DNA of 40,692 nucleotides, taken from positions 1 to 40,692 of the forward strand of contig JAFROK010000027.1 of NCBI GenBank assembly GCA_017429695.1, in the 5' to 3' direction. Below the pieces are notes generated by a model. That model was not told the origin of the DNA and did no database searches. It saw nothing but the letters and a program-made list of their open reading frames with translations. Positions 22,571 through 31,333 of this stretch are shown here, one piece after another (position 1 is the first letter of the stretch; the number at the start of each line of letters is the position of its first letter). A program made the translations under genes and the position numbers. Source of the DNA: Clostridia bacterium. GTDB lineage: Bacteria; Bacillota; Clostridia; Christensenellales; Aristaeellaceae.

Positions 22571-24057
22571 ACCCTGTCCCCCGCCTTCTCCGTGTTGCGT
22601 TCAATATGTCCCTTCCATCCGTCAGTCGGAATGTAGTGCAACAGGTGTTCTCCGGCAATTTCCTCGGGCTTTTTGCCGTCATAGTAATCCATGTTGGAAA
22701 CAACGGTAGGTTCTTCCGCGCTCTTCAGCCGGTATTTCTCATGAACTGATTCCGCCGAATCCAGCGTCGGAATCTTCTCCGGATCAAAGCCCATCAGGTA
22801 AGTAATCGTTTCGTCAAATGCCACCGGATTGATTCCGGCCGCGATAATCCCTACCGGCTTTGCTGTGGGGCAAACTGGTCCCTCTTCTTCCCCGGAGATA
22901 ATCATGTCCGCCACAATCAGCATCTGCCGCTGCTTTTCGGGCCGCATTTTCCCGTCCTTGTCCGCGTAAAACACAATCTTGTTCAGGTCGGAAATCGTCC
23001 GGCTGATCGTATGGTTTCCGTACCAGCTTCCTTCCACATACTTCACGCCGTGGGTCAGCCGCAGGTATCCGGAGCATCCGATAATAATCCATTTATAAAA
23101 TGAGGCCGCCTTGTACCGTTTCTCCGCCTCCGCGATATTCTTTTTGTCCTGCAGCCTGGACCGCAGCAGATGGAAGGCGTTTTTCTTCTCATATTCGTCT
23201 CCGCCTTCATGAATCGATCCCTGCGTATGGTGCGGCAGGTATTCTTTCCGGACATTGGCGCCGACGAAATTCTTCAGCGAAATCGTCACCCCCGCCTTCC
23301 GATGGGTCTTCGGCTTCGGCATGTTGATAATCACGTCGGCATCCAGGATATATTTGGAAATCAGATACTCGTTCTTTTCCCCGTTGTGATGGGTCGGCAT
23401 AATCCGCGGATCGTAATTTGTAATCCGCGCCTTCTGCATTTCCTTCTCCGTCGCCCCGGCGAATTCGCTTTCCTGTCCCAGGTCCACCACAACGCCCTTC
23501 GCGTCCGGATTGATCGTCGCGTAATGCATGTTGTGTTCCACCGTGGATGTCAGCTCCCGGAAATCAACAATCGTAATGTCGATTCCCTTTCCCCGGTAAT
23601 AATCCAGCATTTCCCGGTATCCGCTTTCATCCATCAGCTTGTCAAACTTGCATTCCTGCATCGGCGCATCGCCGATGACAATCTTTCCCGTCCCGTGCAG
23701 GGCAATCACCACGTAATCCACAACCGCTGCCACAACGGAAGGCTGGGTATACAGGCATTCCACGCCCTCCCCTGGTTTCCCGTTGTAGTCCATCACCATG
23801 TTGGGCTTAATCAGTACATTCTGCCCTTCCCGGATCACCTCGCCCAGCGGATTCCATTCCTTTGTCCCGTAGTGCTCCGCGTCCATTCCCAGCAGATGGA
23901 ATGATTCACGAACCGCATCGTATACGGGATTCTTCTCCCCGGATACTTCTTCAAAAGGATATTCCGCATAAGCCTGGTCCGGCCGGAACAAACCTTCCTT
24001 GGCCGGATACCTGCTTTCTGTCTGAATAACACTTACAAGATGCTCAGAGAACGCCAT
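22567..24057 (-). CDS. DUF362 protein
   Basis: The 496-residue protein has the DUF362 core: VLIKPNMV, DAPMQECKFDKL, INMPKPKTHRKAGVTISLKNFVGANV and GINPVAFDE. DUF362 proteins often carry ferredoxin-like clusters, but no CxxCxxC set is visible here, so this is the cluster-free version seen in polysaccharide loci. Its biochemical role is unknown. The stop overlaps the TupA-like start by 4 bp, pointing to a shared function with that ATP-grasp protein. A ribosome site (AGTAGGA) precedes the ATG. Confidence 0.85.
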   Translation of the reverse strand: MAFSEHLVSVIQTESRYPAKEGLFRPDQAYAEYPFEEVSGEKNPVYDAVRESFHLLGMDAEHYGTKEWNPLGEVIREGQNVLIKPNMVMDYNGKPGEGVECLYTQPSVVAAVVDYVVIALHGTGKIVIGDAPMQECKFDKLMDESGYREMLDYYRGKGIDITIVDFRELTSTVEHNMHYATINPDAKGVVVDLGQESEFAGATEKEMQKARITNYDPRIMPTHHNGEKNEYLISKYILDADVIINMPKPKTHRKAGVTISLKNFVGANVRKEYLPHHTQGSIHEGGDEYEKKNAFHLLRSRLQDKKNIAEAEKRYKAASFYKWIIIGCSGYLRLTHGVKYVEGSWYGNHTISRTISDLNKIVFYADKDGKMRPEKQRQMLIVADMIISGEEEGPVCPTAKPVGIIAAGINPVAFDETITYLMGFDPEKIPTLDSAESVHEKYRLKSAEEPTVVSNMDYYDGKKPEEIAGEHLLHYIPTDGWKGHIERNTEKAGDRV

Positions 24058-24081
24058 CTGTCTTGTCCTACTTTCTTTGTT

Positions 24082-25635
24082 TTACTCTTCTGTCTTCGGC
24101 TTTGTCCGTTTTACAATCGCGAGCACCAGCTGGAACGCCTCTTTGGCTGTACTGTTCCTCAGACTGGAAATCACCATTAACGCCGGTGCAATAACAGAAG
24201 CAACAGCAATCTGAATAATCATCTTCAGTATCCCGGTTGCCGTTATTGTGTTGCTCACCAGGATACTGAGCGTAACGGAAATCCCGAATGCAATCAAATA
24301 CATCAGTAAACTCAACAGTTGCTTCTTCAGGTATTGTAACCCAAAATAGTGCTTAAACACAGTATAGGGCATATATCCAAAATTTGAGAATGCAGTAGCA
24401 ATAATCGATGCAATGATGATCCCGTTGACTCCCAGGAAGTGGCACAGCACAATATTCAGCACAATATTGATCACCGTTTCCATAACAGAGAATTTCCGGT
24501 TATGCCACCATACGCCGTTGGCGTCCGCGTATGCGCCGTTAACATCTCCAAGGCACAGGACAAAGCCATATACCGAGAAGATCATGGCTGAGACAAACGG
24601 CAGCACCAGTTCCTCGCCAACCCAGATGGTCATAAAGTCTGAATATAACAGTGCCGTGCAGGTCATCGCCCATATGGACATCCAGATGTACAGGAACTGG
24701 ATTTTTTTCAGGTCCTGCAGGTTCTTTTCCTTGCTCTCCACTGCAATACTGTTCCCGATACTGGAAGTAATGGAAATCAGTATCGCGCCAAGAACGCTGT
24801 GCACTGCATTAATCACATAGAAATAATTGGAGTAGATCGTCACCAGCGCCAGTCCCAGCACAGCCGATACCACAATGTTATCAAATGCATTCCGGCTCTG
24901 TACGCAAAGTTTCGTGATCATCAGCCCGCCGATTTGCTTTTTCAGGTTGCCTTTCACTTCGGCGGTAACGGTTCCCTTCGGCTGATACTCTCCGTAATAC
25001 TTGTTGCTCAGATACTGAAACAGCAGGTTCGTCGCAACCGTGCATACAATCAGCACAAATGCGTACAGGTAGTAGTTCTTTGTCAGCGCGTATACCGCCA
25101 CCTGGGCAACATTCTGGAATATGACAATAATCGTGGAAACATTGCTCACATAGTCGTTTCGCTGCAAAGCAATCAGCAGCGACCGTTTATGTGCATACAA
25201 CAGGTACCCGGCCACGGTATTCCCCAAAAAGATCAGGTAAACCAGCGGCAGGCTCAGGTCTTCCGGAACCTCGCCGCTGATCAGGTACCGCAGGAACGGA
25301 ATCCCGATCGTACCCACCGCCAGGATAAATAGTCCCACATACCGGTAAAGCTTCCGGTATACATTCAGCAGTCCGCATACCGTGTCCGTATCGCCTTCTG
25401 CGATCGGCTTATACATGCTGTAGGTAATCGCGCTGTCAATGCCCAGTTCCGCCAAACTGATCACGCTCAGCACCGAAGTGAACAGGCTGTTGACCCCCAG
25501 CCGTTCCGCGCCCATCAGCCGGATCAGCAGCGTCCGCGTCAGGAACGGAATCAGGATCATAACCCCCCGGCTGATCAGTCCGGCAATCACGTTCCGCCTG
25601 GCAATCGTCACCCGGCCTTCTGTCTTCTTTGCCAT
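24082..25635 (-). CDS. Wzx-like polysaccharide flippase (second of two)
   Basis: The 517-residue polytopic protein has 12-14 predicted helices. The N-terminal NVIAGLISRGVMILIPFLTRTLLIRLMG and ADANGVWWHNRKFSVMETVINIVLN motifs are typical of capsule flippases in Clostridia and Streptococci. It exports lipid-linked repeat units. It differs clearly from the flippase at 10015. It sits in the core of the glycosyltransferase block near EpsG, so it is the probable partner of that polymerase. The gap to the next upstream gene (25636-25783) contains a dispersed repeat. Confidence 0.92.
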   Translation of the reverse strand: MAKKTEGRVTIARRNVIAGLISRGVMILIPFLTRTLLIRLMGAERLGVNSLFTSVLSVISLAELGIDSAITYSMYKPIAEGDTDTVCGLLNVYRKLYRYVGLFILAVGTIGIPFLRYLISGEVPEDLSLPLVYLIFLGNTVAGYLLYAHKRSLLIALQRNDYVSNVSTIIVIFQNVAQVAVYALTKNYYLYAFVLIVCTVATNLLFQYLSNKYYGEYQPKGTVTAEVKGNLKKQIGGLMITKLCVQSRNAFDNIVVSAVLGLALVTIYSNYFYVINAVHSVLGAILISITSSIGNSIAVESKEKNLQDLKKIQFLYIWMSIWAMTCTALLYSDFMTIWVGEELVLPFVSAMIFSVYGFVLCLGDVNGAYADANGVWWHNRKFSVMETVINIVLNIVLCHFLGVNGIIIASIIATAFSNFGYMPYTVFKHYFGLQYLKKQLLSLLMYLIAFGISVTLSILVSNTITATGILKMIIQIAVASVIAPALMVISSLRNSTAKEAFQLVLAIVKRTKPKTEE

Positions 25636-25720
25636 CTTTTTACCTTCAAATTACAATCATTAATAAATCTTATTCTGCAGTAACACGCTGCTCTGTTGTT
25701 CAGTGAAGACCCGTTTGGTT

Positions 25721-25748
25721 GTCATCCTGAACGCAGTGAAGGATCTCC
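25721..25748. repeat. Dispersed repeat, TCATCCTGAACG type
   Basis: TCATCCTGAACGCAGTGAAG followed by GATCTCC matches the copies at 9475 and 35651 with a few changes. It lies in the gap between the DUF616 gene and the flippase gene. Confidence 0.8.
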
Positions 25749-25783
25749 TTCGTCAATCAGTCATCAGCTGTTAAATATTGACT

Positions 25784-26701
25784 TTAGTGTGAATAGATCC
25801 TGATCTTCGGATTCCGATACAAATTCTTCCCCAGCGTGCAGATCTTCTCCATCCGGATGCCGCTTTTCCACACAACATATGGAAAGCTCATCTGGTCCCG
25901 TCCGCTCTCAGACCTGCAGAATTCGTCCCACCAGGCTGCGTACAGATCCTTCGCCGTCCCGTTTTTCAGATCCGTCACCAGCACCGTGCATTCCGCCAGC
26001 CCGAATTTTTCCGGGAACCCTTTCCCCCGATACCGTTCCGTCTGGGCTTTCAGCTGTTCCGCGTTTCCTTTGCCAATGGCTTCGCAAACCTGCTGCTCTT
26101 CATAGATACAGTCCCGGTACCGGTGGTTGTGAATCGCCAGTCCGACCTCACTGTCAATCAGCTCCGTCAGCACCGTGATATCAGAAACCGGCCGCACCGT
26201 TCCGTCCAGGTAAATCGCATAGTCATATTCCTTTTCAAACAGTTCAAACGGATGCATTTTGATGTACCGGTTAATCTTGCTGTTCCCGCTCAGTCCCGTT
26301 ATTTCCGGAATCGGCCGGTATTCCCATGCGCTTTCCTGTCCCTTCAGGATATCCGGATCATCGGAATAAAGAATGTAGTCCGCGTTCGGGCTCCGGAACA
26401 TCGGTTCCTTCACCGTGTCATATCCGCCGGTGATGCAGGTATATATCGCCACCCGCTGATCCGGATTGCCGTAATGGAGCATCTTTCGCCACTCCACCTC
26501 ATCCCAGTTGTCGGACGGCGTCGGTTCGTGCACCATCCGCGCTTTGTTGAACATGTTCTTCGCCAGGAAACGCACCACTTTGTGCTTCTTCACCACGTTC
26601 TTGTAAAAATCATACCGGAGCCCGTCCTGGTATGTCTTTGAATTCTCCAGCGCGATTACTTCCGCGTTCAGGCTTTCAATCGCGTATAGTTCACTGACCA
26701 C
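25784..26701 (-). CDS. DUF616-type glycosyltransferase
   Basis: The 305-residue protein has the DUF616 (TOD1/MUCI70-like) pattern: AIYTCITGGYDTVKEP, NADYILYSDD, KMHPFELFEKEYDYAIYLDG and the acidic pair in the last segment. It is a GT-A fold putative glycosyltransferase. Translation starts with GTG at 26701, six bases after GGAGGG. The first 75 residues precede the recognised domain and may be a membrane- or partner-binding extension. The transferred sugar is unknown. Confidence 0.8.
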   Translation of the reverse strand: MVSELYAIESLNAEVIALENSKTYQDGLRYDFYKNVVKKHKVVRFLAKNMFNKARMVHEPTPSDNWDEVEWRKMLHYGNPDQRVAIYTCITGGYDTVKEPMFRSPNADYILYSDDPDILKGQESAWEYRPIPEITGLSGNSKINRYIKMHPFELFEKEYDYAIYLDGTVRPVSDITVLTELIDSEVGLAIHNHRYRDCIYEEQQVCEAIGKGNAEQLKAQTERYRGKGFPEKFGLAECTVLVTDLKNGTAKDLYAAWWDEFCRSESGRDQMSFPYVVWKSGIRMEKICTLGKNLYRNPKIRIYSH

Positions 26702-26718
26702 GCCATACCCTCCGTTTT

Positions 26719-27687
26719 TTATCGGGACATCGTTACCATCAGATCCCGTATCATCAGCTGCTTTGAACTGCTGAAGCCGTATCCCTTGTATTTCCGTTCA
26801 TTCATCAGGTAGGAAATTCCACTGTGCCTGGTAATCGCCTGTTCCCGCTTTTCTTCATATGCTGCGTAGGCCTTCAGCTTTTCCCGGTTTTCCTTGCTCA
26901 GCATATGATGTTCTTCGTCCAGTTCCCGGATAATCCGGATCCTTTCCTGTGTTCCCTCAAAGGATTTCAATACCTTCTGCCGGGAATTGCTCATCTTCTT
27001 CTTCGTCAGCCGCCCGTCTGCGCCGCTCACGTTTGCACTGTGCTGCCGGTATTTCGCCAGCGGGGCGTTAATGCAGTAAACCCTCCCCATGGCTGCCGCC
27101 TGCAGCGTAAACCAGGCGTCATGCAGCATCATCAGCGGCTCCGCCTGTTTGGCGGCAACGTCAGCCCGAACGGCCATGTTCATTCCGTTGATCAGGCTCC
27201 GGTTAATCAGCTGGTTCCAGAACCGGTTCATGTCCAGGAATCCTTCCCCGCCCTTTTGAATGCCCGTATCAAACCCGATGAATTCATTCATCGTCTGCGT
27301 CACAGGCTGCTCCGGATACCATACATCCGCGTCGCAGAACGCCATCGTGCAGTCTTTGTTCTCTTCAAAGGGGATCATCGTCTGCCGGATCTTATCCGTG
27401 TCCCAGATATCGTCCTGGTCACAGAAGAAAATCACGTCCCCGTCCGCTTCCGCCGCCAGCTTCATAAAGTTCCGGGCCGCGCCCATCTGTTTGGGGTTCA
27501 CCCTAATCTCATAATCAATCCCGGATTTTTCCAGGATCTTCCTGCAGATTTCCGGCGTCCCGTCCGTGGACCGGTCATCCGCAATAATCACCCGGTCCGG
27601 CCTCCGTGTCTGGTTCACAATGCTTTCCAGCTGCTCCCCGATAAACTTGCTCCCGTTGTATGTCGCCAAAACCATAGTACTCTTCAC
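26719..27687 (-). CDS. Family 2 glycosyltransferase (rhamnosyltransferase-like)
   Basis: The 322-residue GT2 protein has MVLATYNGSKFIGEQLESI, IADDRSTDGT and the CDQDDIW motif that is common in rhamnosyl- and related transferases of capsule loci. Since dTDP-rhamnose genes are present, a rhamnosyl role is plausible but not proven. It starts with GTG at 27687, preceded by AAGGA. The C-terminus is basic, as expected for membrane-surface association. Confidence 0.88.
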   Translation of the reverse strand: MKSTMVLATYNGSKFIGEQLESIVNQTRRPDRVIIADDRSTDGTPEICRKILEKSGIDYEIRVNPKQMGAARNFMKLAAEADGDVIFFCDQDDIWDTDKIRQTMIPFEENKDCTMAFCDADVWYPEQPVTQTMNEFIGFDTGIQKGGEGFLDMNRFWNQLINRSLINGMNMAVRADVAAKQAEPLMMLHDAWFTLQAAAMGRVYCINAPLAKYRQHSANVSGADGRLTKKKMSNSRQKVLKSFEGTQERIRIIRELDEEHHMLSKENREKLKAYAAYEEKREQAITRHSGISYLMNERKYKGYGFSSSKQLMIRDLMVTMSR

Positions 27688-27717
27688 AATGAAATCCTTC
27701 CTGAAAACAAACTTTTG

Positions 27718-28812
27718 TCAGATAATCGATCCATGGAAAAACAGAGGCTCAATATAGCTTTCCCATCCGCCGCCCAGCAGGTAGGTCGCAAACCGTCCCA
27801 GGCAGAGGATCAGCAGTGAGCCCACAATCACATATTCATGCTTATACCGGAGCCGGTTTCCGACCATGTTCGTCAGCGTAATATAGTCCAGCATCAGCAC
27901 CGGCCGCAGCAGTCGCTCAAAATGCGGATTGATCGGTATCAGGGTAATCAGCGCAATGGAAATCATGTTGACCTTCAGCAGCACATCGTTCCCGGCGCCT
28001 TCAAACAGGGATATGTCCCCATGGTCAATCATGTCGTCCAGCCGCTTCCGCGCCGTCAGCCTTCCCTGGCTCCCATAGTAAAGCGTCATCAGGATCACCG
28101 CCAGGTAGAACAGCGCATAAATAATCCATGTCGATTTTCCCGCAGTATTTGTGAAATAATCCGCCACCTTCCGCAGGTTGAAAGCCGTCAGCCTGGAGGC
28201 AAGCACCGGAATCAGGTACCGTCCGGCAAGCAGTAGGCCCGACAGGATCAGGATATATTTCCGAACTTTCTTTTTGTCCAGCAGTACCAGCAGATAGATC
28301 ACGAAGATCGCGCAGGATTCCTGGAAGAGCATCGCCACTAACACATAGCACAGATACTTGATAACGTTTGGCTTTTTGCTCTGCACCAGCTTCACAATGC
28401 CCATCAGGATAATCAGCTGTCCCAGGTAACTTCGCAGCTGGTCCGCGTCCAGGATATACGGAAACAGCATATATAGGCTCAAAGCCATCGCCTTGTTGTC
28501 CGACAGTCTGTCAAACAGCCGGTACAACATACAGAAGCATATGCCGACGTATACAAAGATGAACTGCGAAAAATTCAGCCCGATCGTCTGCGCAAAAACC
28601 ATCAGCGCCTGGAATCCGATCTCCACATCCTCATGGATATTGATTGATCGGATCGTCTCATAATACGAAATATAGGCGTCCTTATCCGGCGAAGTCAGGT
28701 CTCCGGCCGCCATCAGGAACATCAGCAGGAACAGGAAACGGAAAAGCCATTTGTTCTTGCGCCATATCACGGAAAGAAACACAGCGATCATACAGATCCC
28801 CAGTTTGATCAT
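27718..28812 (-). CDS. EpsG-family polysaccharide polymerase
   Basis: The 364-residue protein has about ten membrane helices and the EpsG pattern: an N-terminal helix followed by DKDAYISYY, then EIGFQALMVFAQTIGLN, LRSYLGQLIILMGIV and a long last loop. EpsG-family proteins are thought to act as Wzy-type polymerases that join repeat units outside the membrane. It belongs with the flippase at 24082 and the surrounding GTs. An alternative polymerase candidate is the O-antigen ligase-like gene at 13807. No chain-length regulator is visible. Confidence 0.88.
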   Translation of the reverse strand: MIKLGICMIAVFLSVIWRKNKWLFRFLFLLMFLMAAGDLTSPDKDAYISYYETIRSINIHEDVEIGFQALMVFAQTIGLNFSQFIFVYVGICFCMLYRLFDRLSDNKAMALSLYMLFPYILDADQLRSYLGQLIILMGIVKLVQSKKPNVIKYLCYVLVAMLFQESCAIFVIYLLVLLDKKKVRKYILILSGLLLAGRYLIPVLASRLTAFNLRKVADYFTNTAGKSTWIIYALFYLAVILMTLYYGSQGRLTARKRLDDMIDHGDISLFEGAGNDVLLKVNMISIALITLIPINPHFERLLRPVLMLDYITLTNMVGNRLRYKHEYVIVGSLLILCLGRFATYLLGGGWESYIEPLFFHGSII

Positions 28813-28860
28813 GCCGTTTCTCCCTCCGCCTCGTCATTCGCTGCCCTGTTTGCTGCCTTG

Positions 28861-29667
28861 TTACGAATGGTAATAGTGTTCAATGCAATACTCTGCCGAT
28901 TGAATCATATAATCCCGCTGCCGTTTGGATGGCATTGTGGAAACCGATACATGCCCTACGTTCTGAATCTTAATCTTCGGCGCGTAGATAATATCCAGCC
29001 CCAGTTCCCGGCACATTTCCGCCACATAAGGCTCTTCCCCGTAAAGGAACAGCGGCAGGTTCAGGTCCCCGCCCCTGTCAAAATACCGCCGCAGGAAAAT
29101 AAAGCACGCCCCGTATCCCATGTAGATTTTCATGCCATCCGGATAATCCGCGGCCTGCTGCTGCTTTTTCCGGATGCCCCTGATCAGGTCCACCGCCTTC
29201 TGGAATGCCGGATGCTTCAGGTAAAGAATCCGCCGTTCCTGCTGTGCCCGGGTCATCCGCTCCAGCTTGTAGGGGTTCATGTCCTTCCCGTTTTCCAGGA
29301 TGGAAGGTGCCAGCACACCAACACCTTCCATGTCATACATCCGGATAATCCCGGCCGGGTTTTCTGTCTCAAACCGCAGGTCCACGTTGGATACGATCAG
29401 CGCGTCAAACGCGATCTCCTTTTCCGTAAGCCACTTCAGTCCGTACCGCGCCCCGCCGAAGTACCCCAGGTTCTCCCCGGCATTCAGGTACATGACGTTT
29501 TTCCCCGTCTCCCGCAGCCGCTTTTCCAGTTCGGGATCCGTCTTCTCCGCCGAGGTGTCTACCACAGCAATCAGGGTTCCACTGTCCGCCCGGATGCTCT
29601 TCACCCAGGCCAGCGTCTGCTCGCTGGAACAGTAGTTCACCCCGATGATAACCAGCTCATATTTCAT
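28861..29667 (-). CDS. GT2-like glycosyltransferase
   Basis: The 268-residue protein has the features of the rhamnosyl/galactofuranosyl-type GT2 branch: NLGYFGGARYGL, SNVDLRF in the metal-site position (NVD) and LFLYGEEPYVAEM. These correspond to the NxGfgGgnN, NpDv and deDxdw motifs of WbbL-like enzymes, with the last one present as LYGEEPY. It probably adds one sugar to the lipid-linked unit. The donor is not predictable. The C-terminus ends in EYCIEHYYHS with no membrane segment. Confidence 0.85.
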   Translation of the reverse strand: MKYELVIIGVNYCSSEQTLAWVKSIRADSGTLIAVVDTSAEKTDPELEKRLRETGKNVMYLNAGENLGYFGGARYGLKWLTEKEIAFDALIVSNVDLRFETENPAGIIRMYDMEGVGVLAPSILENGKDMNPYKLERMTRAQQERRILYLKHPAFQKAVDLIRGIRKKQQQAADYPDGMKIYMGYGACFIFLRRYFDRGGDLNLPLFLYGEEPYVAEMCRELGLDIIYAPKIKIQNVGHVSVSTMPSKRQRDYMIQSAEYCIEHYYHS

Positions 29668-29688
29668 CTTGTCTTCTGCTCCGTTTTT

Positions 29689-30561
29689 TTACAGGATCAC
29701 GGCGTTCCGGTAAACCAGCTTCGTATCCGCTGTTTTCCCGTGCCACTGGTACCAGTCTTCCGGCATCACAACGATGCTGTCTTCCTTCGCTCCCAGGTAG
29801 GCTCCCCACCAGGAGAAGGAACTGTTGGAAATCACAAAATCGTCACATTTTGCCATCAGGGCCAGCTGTTCCGTCGGGGAAAGTCCTTCGGCAAAATAAA
29901 CGTCCTCCGCCAGGTTCATCGTTTTCGTCTGTTCCGGTTCATCCGAGAACACCAACACATCGACCTTCTGCCCCGGGTATTTCTGCTTCCGAATGTGCTG
30001 AATCCCCTTCTGGAAATACGCCGCTTCGCATATCGGCCATCCCTGGTCCCGGTAATCCTGGCCGATGCGGATGCTCACAGCAATCCGCGGTCTTTCATTC
30101 TCTTCGCCGGGAACTTCAACTTCCGGCAGAACTAGTTCTTTCCCGATCCGCTTTTTCAGCGCGCCGGCAATCCGTTCATCCTGGAAATACCCGTAGATGT
30201 AATTTTTCTTTTTCGATTTCAGCTTGCAGAATTCCGCGTTTCTTCTGCCGTAATACAATCCCATACCGGAAAGCATCCGGATGCTGCCGGTTTCCTTCCG
30301 GATCAGCCGCTGGGAAATATGGAACATTTCCCGCGTCAGGTCATAGAAGCGGGATTTGTCCTGATCCGTATACATCCGCACCCGGGGATCCCGGATCACT
30401 TCCTTCAGCTCATAATTCCGGATCTTGAATGTCTCATATTCCCGTGTATCCAGCACGATCTCCGTTTCCTTGCCGCCCTGTTCCGCCAGCGCATAGGCAT
30501 AGGCCAGAATGAACAGCTGGTTCCCAAGGCCGCCCCGCATCCGTGCAACAATCTTCGCCAT
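29689..30561 (-). CDS. GT11 family transferase (alpha-1,2-fucosyltransferase-like)
   Basis: The 290-residue protein begins with the GT11 signature RGGLGNQLFILAYAYAL. It later has VFSDEPEQT, the DDFVISNSSFSWWGAYLG block and VVMPEDWYQW, all in family order. GT11 enzymes transfer L-fucose from GDP-fucose in an alpha-1,2 linkage. The donor-binding HxRRGDY motif, however, reads SIRIGQDY here (near residues 149-156), which lacks the histidine and second arginine and has an extra residue. No GDP-fucose synthesis genes are in the window. It may use a different deoxysugar, or the motif may be altered. It is one base from the upstream GT2 gene. Confidence 0.88.
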   Translation of the reverse strand: MAKIVARMRGGLGNQLFILAYAYALAEQGGKETEIVLDTREYETFKIRNYELKEVIRDPRVRMYTDQDKSRFYDLTREMFHISQRLIRKETGSIRMLSGMGLYYGRRNAEFCKLKSKKKNYIYGYFQDERIAGALKKRIGKELVLPEVEVPGEENERPRIAVSIRIGQDYRDQGWPICEAAYFQKGIQHIRKQKYPGQKVDVLVFSDEPEQTKTMNLAEDVYFAEGLSPTEQLALMAKCDDFVISNSSFSWWGAYLGAKEDSIVVMPEDWYQWHGKTADTKLVYRNAVIL

Positions 30562-30562
30562 A

Positions 30563-31330
30563 TCAGTTTGTCTTCCTGTATCTCATCTTCTTGTAATATC
30601 CGAATGCCATATTCCGCATCGTACAGAACGCAGATGAAACAGCGTTCATTCCTTCCGCTTCATGGAACAGCTTATAGTGCCATCCGATCATCGTCTTGAT
30701 GCTGTGTGTGCTGATGCTTCCCGTCCTGCCCCGCCGGTACATTGCTAGTTCTTCATCCAGCAGGTAACAGTCCGCTTTCCGGCAGGCCTTCAGCCACATG
30801 GCGTAGTCGTTGTTCTTTTTGATATCGGCTATCTGGATCAACCCGATCTTATCCCGGTCATACATCACCGTCAGGCATCCCGGCCAGCAGTACCAAAACA
30901 TGCCGTGTTTGCTGATCTTCTTCGGTCCGGTATAATGTACACCCGTTTCCTTTCCCTGCAGGTCAATCTCGCAGTATCCGGTATAGGAGAAGGAATACCC
31001 ATTCGTTTCCATAAACCGGATCTGCTTCTCCAGCTTCTCCGGTTTCCACAGGTCATCCGAATCCAGGAAGGCAATCCACTTTCCTTTTGCCTCCCGCAAT
31101 GCCCTGTTCCGGCTCACCGCGGCCCCTGAATTCTGTTTGTTCTTCAGGTATCGTATACTGGCGTCTGAAAGGAACGGCGCCACTGCCGCGTCCGTGTTGT
31201 CCGGGGAGCAGTCGTCCACGATGATCAGCTCCCAGTTCTCATACGTTTGACCAAGAACAGACCGGATGCTTTCCCCGATATATTCTTCCGTCTTATAGGA
31301 CGGCATAATGATCGAAACAAGATCGCTCAT
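30563..31330 (-). CDS. Family 2 glycosyltransferase
   Basis: The 255-residue GT2 protein has VSIIMPSYKTEEYIGESIRS, IVDDCSPDNT and FLDSDDLW, with KKNNDYAMWL as the acceptor-side motif. Its compact length and lack of a membrane helix are typical of capsule GT2 enzymes. The C-terminal 25 residues are highly basic (GYYKKMRYRKTN), suggesting interaction with the lipid surface. It is packed within three bases of the upstream acyltransferase-like gene and one base of the GT11 gene. Donor sugar unknown. Confidence 0.9.
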   Translation of the reverse strand: MSDLVSIIMPSYKTEEYIGESIRSVLGQTYENWELIIVDDCSPDNTDAAVAPFLSDASIRYLKNKQNSGAAVSRNRALREAKGKWIAFLDSDDLWKPEKLEKQIRFMETNGYSFSYTGYCEIDLQGKETGVHYTGPKKISKHGMFWYCWPGCLTVMYDRDKIGLIQIADIKKNNDYAMWLKACRKADCYLLDEELAMYRRGRTGSISTHSIKTMIGWHYKLFHEAEGMNAVSSAFCTMRNMAFGYYKKMRYRKTN

Positions 31331-31333
31331 TGC

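Noticed and set aside
28858-30135. A 425-codon open frame on the plus strand (opposite GT2 and GT11 genes)
   Set aside because: It is antisense to well-recognised glycosyltransferases, has proline-, histidine- and arginine-rich nonsense composition, and no ribosome site or family motif.
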